Below, piece by piece: positions 6,305 through 9,295 of a stretch of 9,295 nt of DNA. A program made the position numbers and the translations under genes. This DNA is from Chloroflexota bacterium (GTDB lineage Bacteria > Chloroflexota > Dehalococcoidia > DSTF01 > JACRBR01), in the NCBI GenBank assembly GCA_016213125.1, contig JACRBR010000337.1:1-9295 (forward strand), read 5' to 3'. The stretch's first letter is position 1. Each line of letters starts with the position of its first letter. A model generated the notes under the pieces. That model searched no databases. It was given only the letters and a program-made list of their open reading frames with translations, and was not told the DNA's origin.

Positions 6305-6763
6305 CTAACTTCCGGCATCTCGTTTCGCCATCGATGCGATCGCCTGGGCGAGCTGGCCCAGGTGCGCGTCCAGCCGCTCGATTGCGCCCTCCAGGTCCTT
6401 AATCTCGGCCGATGGGCCCTCCGCGTGTAGTACCCCCGCCTCGACGAGGTTGCGCACCGCCTCCTGTAGCCGGCCCTGCTGCTCCAGCAGCGCCTCCGTC
6501 TGCTTCCGCAGCTCGGAGAGCCGCCGCGTCTCCTCCGTCAGCCCCGCGGCCGTCAGGGTCGCCGCTTCGCGGGCGGAGAGCTCGCGCGCCAGGTCCTGGA
6601 CCCGCACGCTCGCCTCGCTCGCCTCCCGCGCGGCCCGTGCGGCCTTATCGGAGAGGCGCCAGTTCCCGACGATGCTGGTCATTGTGAAGACCAGCAGCCC
6701 CATGAGGCCGATCGAGACCGAAGCCACGACGGCCGCGAACTCCCAGTTCGACGTGTCGCCCAC
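6305..6763 (-). CDS. Single-pass membrane protein with cytoplasmic coiled coil
   Basis: A 152-residue protein. Residues about 8-33 (FAAVVASVSIGLMGLLVFTMTSIV) form one transmembrane helix. The rest is almost entirely helical and charged, with heptad-like Leu/Ala spacing at about 38-105 and again at 117-146, a probable coiled coil. There are no cysteines and no catalytic motif. The positively charged residues after the helix (R36, K40, R43) suggest a cytoplasmic C-terminus. The GTG start at 6763 has AGGG five bases upstream. A perfect hairpin (CCCGCC, GCA, GGCGGG at 6779-6793) lies upstream of it. It precedes the GAF/GGDEF-like gene by 26 bp in the same direction, so it may tether or partner that protein at the membrane; that role is inference. 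Confidence 0.75.
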   Translation of the reverse strand: MGDTSNWEFAAVVASVSIGLMGLLVFTMTSIVGNWRLSDKAARAAREASEASVRVQDLARELSAREAATLTAAGLTEETRRLSELRKQTEALLEQQGRLQEAVRNLVEAGVLHAEGPSAEIKDLEGAIERLDAHLGQLAQAIASMAKRDAGS

Positions 6764-6923
6764 AGTCGCCCTGCCTTTCCCGCCGCAGGCGGGCTCGGCG
6801 CCTCGAAGCGCGCCCTACACACCTTGTCGTCACCCCACCGCTCCCACTAAAGGAGCCGCCAGGCCCCCGTAAGGGAACGCCGGACGAACGCCAAGGTCAC
6901 CGGGACCCACTCCCGGCCTACCT

Positions 6924-6953
6924 TTGACAACGCGGGTCCTCTCGCAATATGAC
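6924..6953 (+). promoter_or_regulatory. Sigma70-like promoter (TTGACA, 18 bp, TATGAC)
   Basis: TTGACA at 6924-6929 is a perfect -35 and TATGAC at 6948-6953 a fair -10, with an 18-bp spacer. Transcription would start near 6960, about 90 bases ahead of the hydrolase ATG, giving a leadered transcript in addition to the possible leaderless one. It is the only site in the window with a full -35 consensus that I noticed. Confidence 0.5.
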
Positions 6954-7038
6954 TTTTGAAGGTTACATAACAAGCACCGGCAGCCTGGAGGCTCGTCAAG
7001 GGCCGTTGAATCCCAGCGGGAAATGGGTGGGGCTGGGG

Positions 7039-7044
7039 TAACCT
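7039..7044 (+). promoter_or_regulatory. -10 box (TAACCT) directly before the hydrolase start
   Basis: TAACCT fits TAnnnT, and its last T lies seven bases before the A of ATG 7051. No Shine-Dalgarno is present at the normal distance; the G-rich stretch at 7024-7038 is too far upstream. The geometry matches a leaderless transcript start. Confidence 0.5.
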
Positions 7045-7050
7045 GCCACG

Positions 7051-7950
7051 ATGCTCCGACGCCTCGCCCTCACCGCCGCTGCCTTCTCCGCACCCGGCAT
7101 CGCCGCCACCATCCTGTCCGAGCGCCTCATCCGGCCGCGGATCTTCTACTCCGGCCCCTGGCACCCGGACCCGCCCGACGCGGTCGGCTGGCCGTACGAG
7201 GAGGCCCGCATCTACACGGCCGACGGCCTCGAGTTGCAGGGGTGGTTCTTCAGGCGCCAACCGGCCACGGAGGCGCCCTCACCCACGCTGCTCTTCATGC
7301 ACGGCACCTCGTATAACGCCAGCGACATGTGGGTGACCGAAGAGCGCGCGCAGGCCTTCCACGAGTTCCTCTCCCGCATCCGCTGCAACTTCCTCGTCTT
7401 CGACTACCGCGGTTTCGGACCTAACCCCGGCACCGCCACCGAGGAGGGCACCTATACCGACGCGGCCGCCGCTCTCGCATGGCTGTACGCCCGTCCCAGC
7501 GTCGAACCGGCGACGATCTTTTACTACGGCTTCTCGCTCGGCACGGGCATCGCCGCCGGCCTTGCGGTGCGTGAGCCGCCGCGCGGCCTCATCCTGCGCG
7601 CGCCGTTCACGTCGGTCCGCGATGTCGCGGTCGGCCGCTACCCGAAGATCCGCACCGCGTTCGCGCTCGCGCCGTGGTTGCCGCTGACCAACTACGACAC
7701 GCTGCGCAAGATCCGCCGCTACGATGGCCCGCTGCTGGTGATGCACGGCGACAGCGACACGACTGTGCCCGAATACATGGGCCAGCAGATCTTCGAGGCC
7801 GCGCCCGGCCCGAAGCGGTACGTCGCCTTCCCCAACAGCGGCCACAGCGACATCTCCGCCGACCTCGTCGTCCCGCCGATCACCCAGTTCGTCGACGACG
7901 TCCTCACCGGCGCCATTCACAGCCCGGCCTCATCCCTCACCCCCGCATAA
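7051..7950 (+). CDS. Alpha/beta hydrolase, BEM46/ABHD13-like, membrane-anchored
   Basis: A 299-residue serine hydrolase. The N-terminus (1-22, MLRRLALTAAAFSAPGIAAT...) looks like a signal anchor, so the enzyme may face the outside. The catalytic triad is visible: nucleophile Ser162 in GFSLG (160-164), Asp236 in MHGDSDTTVP (231-240), and His265 in NSGHSD. The oxyanion-hole HG motif is at 84-85 (FMHGTSYNASD), and the FDYRGFGPNPG segment (117-127) is characteristic of the BEM46/ABHD13 group. The substrate is unknown; esterase, lipase or acyl-hydrolase activity is family-level knowledge. The ATG at 7051 is chosen for the TAACCT box just upstream. It appears to be a single-gene unit, closed by a hairpin terminator and convergent with pheT. 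Confidence 0.88.
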   Translation: MLRRLALTAAAFSAPGIAATILSERLIRPRIFYSGPWHPDPPDAVGWPYEEARIYTADGLELQGWFFRRQPATEAPSPTLLFMHGTSYNASDMWVTEERAQAFHEFLSRIRCNFLVFDYRGFGPNPGTATEEGTYTDAAAALAWLYARPSVEPATIFYYGFSLGTGIAAGLAVREPPRGLILRAPFTSVRDVAVGRYPKIRTAFALAPWLPLTNYDTLRKIRRYDGPLLVMHGDSDTTVPEYMGQQIFEAAPGPKRYVAFPNSGHSDISADLVVPPITQFVDDVLTGAIHSPASSLTPA

Positions 7951-7953
7951 CAA

Positions 7954-7985
7954 GAAGAGCGCGGCTCACGCCGCGCCCCCTCTTC
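7954..7985 (+). terminator. Hairpin terminator after the hydrolase gene
   Basis: GCGCGGC (7959-7965), loop TCAC, GCCGCGC (7970-7976) form a perfect 7-bp GC stem. Flanking GAAGA (7954-7958) and TCTTC (7981-7985) can extend the pairing around a CCCC bulge. It begins eight bases after the stop codon. The T tract is poor, so termination may be weaker than at 5174-5204. Confidence 0.6.
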
Positions 7986-7987
7986 CC

Positions 7988-8031
7988 TGTCCTTCGACAA
8001 GCCTTGTCCCTGGCCCCTTGTCCCTGGTCCC
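7988..8031. repeat. TGTCCTTCGACAAG / CCTTGTCCCTGG repeat abutting the pheT stop
   Basis: Two parts. First, TGTCCTTCGACAAG (7988-8001), in which TGTC pairs with GACA and GACAAG-C-CTTGTC (7996-8008) is a perfect palindrome around one base. Second, a direct repeat CCTTGTCCCTGG at 8002-8013 and 8016-8027 with a 14-base period, followed by TCCC. The block ends exactly against the pheT stop codon (8034-8032). From memory, CCTTCGACAAGC-type sequences are multi-copy intergenic elements in many bacterial genomes. It may also help end pheT transcription. Confidence 0.6.
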
Positions 8032-9295
8032 TCAGGCCGAGCGAAGCTCGGCCCCAAACTCCCGCCGTAGCCGCTCCACGATCTTCCGCTGCGCCTTCGC
8101 GACGTCCTCATCCGTCAGCGTCCGCTCGTCCGACTGGTACGCCACCGAAAACGCCACCGACTTCTTCCCCGCCGGCACCTGGTCCCCGGTGTACACGTCG
8201 AACACGCGCGCCGCGCGCACCAGCGCCGCCGACTCGATCGCTCGCTGCAACGCACCCGACGGCGTGTCCCCATCGACGATCAGCGCCAGATCCTGCTCAA
8301 CAGCCGGGAACCGCGAGACATTCGCCGCCTTCCGCTGCGTCCCCACGTGCGCCAGCAGGTCGTCGAGCACCACCTCGAGCAAGAACACCTCCTGCTCGAT
8401 TTCGAATCCCGCGCACACGTCCGGATGCACCTGCCCGATCACGCCGACGCGTTGTCCCGCGACGCGCACCTCCGCCGTGCGTCCCGGCACCATGCCGAAC
8501 TCGTCTGCCGGCACGTACTCCGCCGCGACGTTCAGCCCGCCGAGCAGATCCTCCAGGTACGCCTTCGCGTCGAAGAAGTCCACGGTCTCGCCCGAAGGCC
8601 GCCCCCACCGGTCCGCCCGCCGCCCGCTCACGATCGCGCACGCGATCTCCCGCTCGACCGGCAGCGCCTCCTCGCCCAGCGGACGCCCCGACTGCGCGAG
8701 CCGCTCGTCCGGCCGCTCGTACGCCTTCGCCGTCTCGAAGATCGCCACCTCGCCCTTCTGATACCGCAGGTTGCTCGCCAGCGTCATCAGCAGGCTTGCC
8801 CGTAGCGTCGGCCGCAGGAACTCGAGGTCCGCGGTCAGCGGGTTCACGAGCCTGTACGGCGGGTAGATCGCCAGCGTCTCCTTCGGCATCACCCGCGAGA
8901 GCGCCTCCATCGTCGTCATCGCGTACGAGATCGTCTCCCGCATCCCCGCCGCAGCCAGCAGGTCGCGCGCCCGCTCCCGCAGCTCGCGACGTGGCTGCAC
9001 CACCGGCTCCGGGATCGCGCCCGACAGCGGCAGCGCCGGGATCTGGTCGTATCCGATCACGCGCGCGATCTCCTCGCACACGTCGTCGTCGATGCGCACA
9101 TCGGGCCGCCAGTACGGCACCCGCACCACGTACCGGTCCGGTGGCACCCACCGCGCCGAGAACCCCAGCCCCGTCAGCGCCGCCCGCACCTTCGATGTCG
9201 GCGGGTCGATTCCCAGCACCTGCGCGATGCGCTCGCGCGTCACCTCCACCCGCGACTCCCTCGCCTTGCCCGGATGCACGTCCACCTCGCCCTGC
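8032..9295 (-). CDS. pheT: Phenylalanine--tRNA ligase beta subunit, C-terminal part
   Basis: The 3' portion of pheT; the 5' half lies beyond the right edge (about 420 of the usual roughly 800 residues are present). PheT pairs with PheS as an alpha2beta2 enzyme that charges tRNA-Phe; beta carries tRNA binding and editing. In order, the visible parts are: a B5 domain, from VEVTRERIAQVLGI to the PYWRPDVRIDDDVCEEIARV and IGYDQIP motifs; the catalytic-like core with NPLTADLEFLRPTL and ASNLRYQKGEVAIFETAKAYE; and the C-terminal FDX-ACB anticodon-binding domain, from VSRFPAVEQDLALIVDGDTP through VYTGDQVPAGKKSVAFSVAYQSDERTLTDEDV to the end. The C-terminus is complete, with TGA at 8034-8032. The B3/B4 editing domain and tRNA-binding N-terminus are outside. 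pheS is expected upstream (beyond 9295), which cannot be verified here. Confidence 0.96.
   Translation of the reverse strand, partial: QGEVDVHPGKARESRVEVTRERIAQVLGIDPPTSKVRAALTGLGFSARWVPPDRYVVRVPYWRPDVRIDDDVCEEIARVIGYDQIPALPLSGAIPEPVVQPRRELRERARDLLAAAGMRETISYAMTTMEALSRVMPKETLAIYPPYRLVNPLTADLEFLRPTLRASLLMTLASNLRYQKGEVAIFETAKAYERPDERLAQSGRPLGEEALPVEREIACAIVSGRRADRWGRPSGETVDFFDAKAYLEDLLGGLNVAAEYVPADEFGMVPGRTAEVRVAGQRVGVIGQVHPDVCAGFEIEQEVFLLEVVLDDLLAHVGTQRKAANVSRFPAVEQDLALIVDGDTPSGALQRAIESAALVRAARVFDVYTGDQVPAGKKSVAFSVAYQSDERTLTDEDVAKAQRKIVERLRREFGAELRSA

Larger units (their letters stand above)
6764..7050. other. Divergent intergenic region with hairpins, a promoter and a short ORF
   Basis: This 287-bp gap separates the membrane coiled-coil gene from the hydrolase gene. 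It holds two perfect stem-loops: CCCGCC-GCA-GGCGGG (6779-6793) and CCGGGA-CCCAC-TCCCGG (6900-6916). A sigma70-like promoter follows at 6924-6953, and a near-palindrome GTTACATAAC lies at 6962-6971. A 30-codon plus-strand ORF runs from ATG 6949 to TAA 7041, with no Shine-Dalgarno; its stop overlaps the hydrolase -10 box. I see no tRNA and no riboswitch that I can name. The density of structure is more than a plain spacer needs. Confidence 0.4.

Noticed and set aside
6840..6930. Riboswitch in the gap before the hydrolase
   Set aside because: Short hairpins are present but I could not match the conserved core of any riboswitch class I know.
6998..7016. tRNA T-arm-like sequence (CCGTTGAATCCC)
   Set aside because: No matching acceptor, D or anticodon arms could be built around it.
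6847..7260. Minus-strand ORF of 137 codons crossing the hydrolase start
   Set aside because: It overlaps the hydrolase N-terminus, has no ribosome site and no motif; the hydrolase frame is certain.
8297..9151. Minus-strand ORF of 284 codons within pheT in another frame
   Set aside because: The translation is Gly/Ala/Arg-rich without motifs and overlaps the unmistakable PheT frame.

Overview
The window is GC-rich chromosomal DNA with a strong preference for C or G at third codon positions. I see no transposase, phage, CRISPR or rRNA/tRNA gene. The best guess for its source is a Chloroflexota bacterium (Dehalococcoidia-like), with a high-GC actinobacterium or relative as the alternative. This rests on the gene families (mycothiol-type DinB enzyme, BEM46-type hydrolase, GAF/GGDEF-like regulator), on start codons preceded by a TAnnnT box, and on the short low-complexity intergenic repeats. 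It is inference; no marker gene is complete enough here to settle it.

Layout. 1-40 (-) is the first codons of an exported or membrane protein cut by the window edge. 146-487 (-) is a small protein with two CxxC knuckles. 584-1897 (+) is an FAD-dependent oxidoreductase. 1952-3313 (-) is a secreted or lipid-anchored protein built from two copies of one domain. 3349-4179 (-) is a DinB/maleylpyruvate-isomerase-type enzyme. 4180-4487 is a divergent intergenic region with an inverted GA/CT-rich repeat and a CCCTCA hexamer tract. 4488-5135 (+) is a coiled-coil protein with an alpha/beta C-terminal domain, closed by a clear terminator. 5229-6278 (-) is a GAF plus degenerate GGDEF protein, with 6305-6763 (-), a one-pass membrane coiled-coil protein, just upstream as its probable operon partner. 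7051-7950 (+) is a membrane-anchored alpha/beta hydrolase with its own terminator. 8032-9295 (-) is the C-terminal half of PheT, phenylalanyl-tRNA synthetase beta chain.

How the parts relate. Most genes look like independent single-gene units. The one convincing pair is the membrane coiled-coil protein with the catalytically dead GGDEF-like protein, which suggests a membrane-linked sensory or scaffolding function. The coiled-coil protein at 4488-5135 converges on this pair and could belong to the same process, but only proximity supports that.

Two patterns run across the whole window. First, four genes have a TAnnnT box 5-6 bases before the start codon and no Shine-Dalgarno, as expected for leaderless mRNAs, while others have ordinary Shine-Dalgarno sites. 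Second, nearly every gene boundary carries a short low-complexity repeat, each of a different sequence type, often abutting a stop codon. One of these types also sits in frame inside the oxidoreductase gene.
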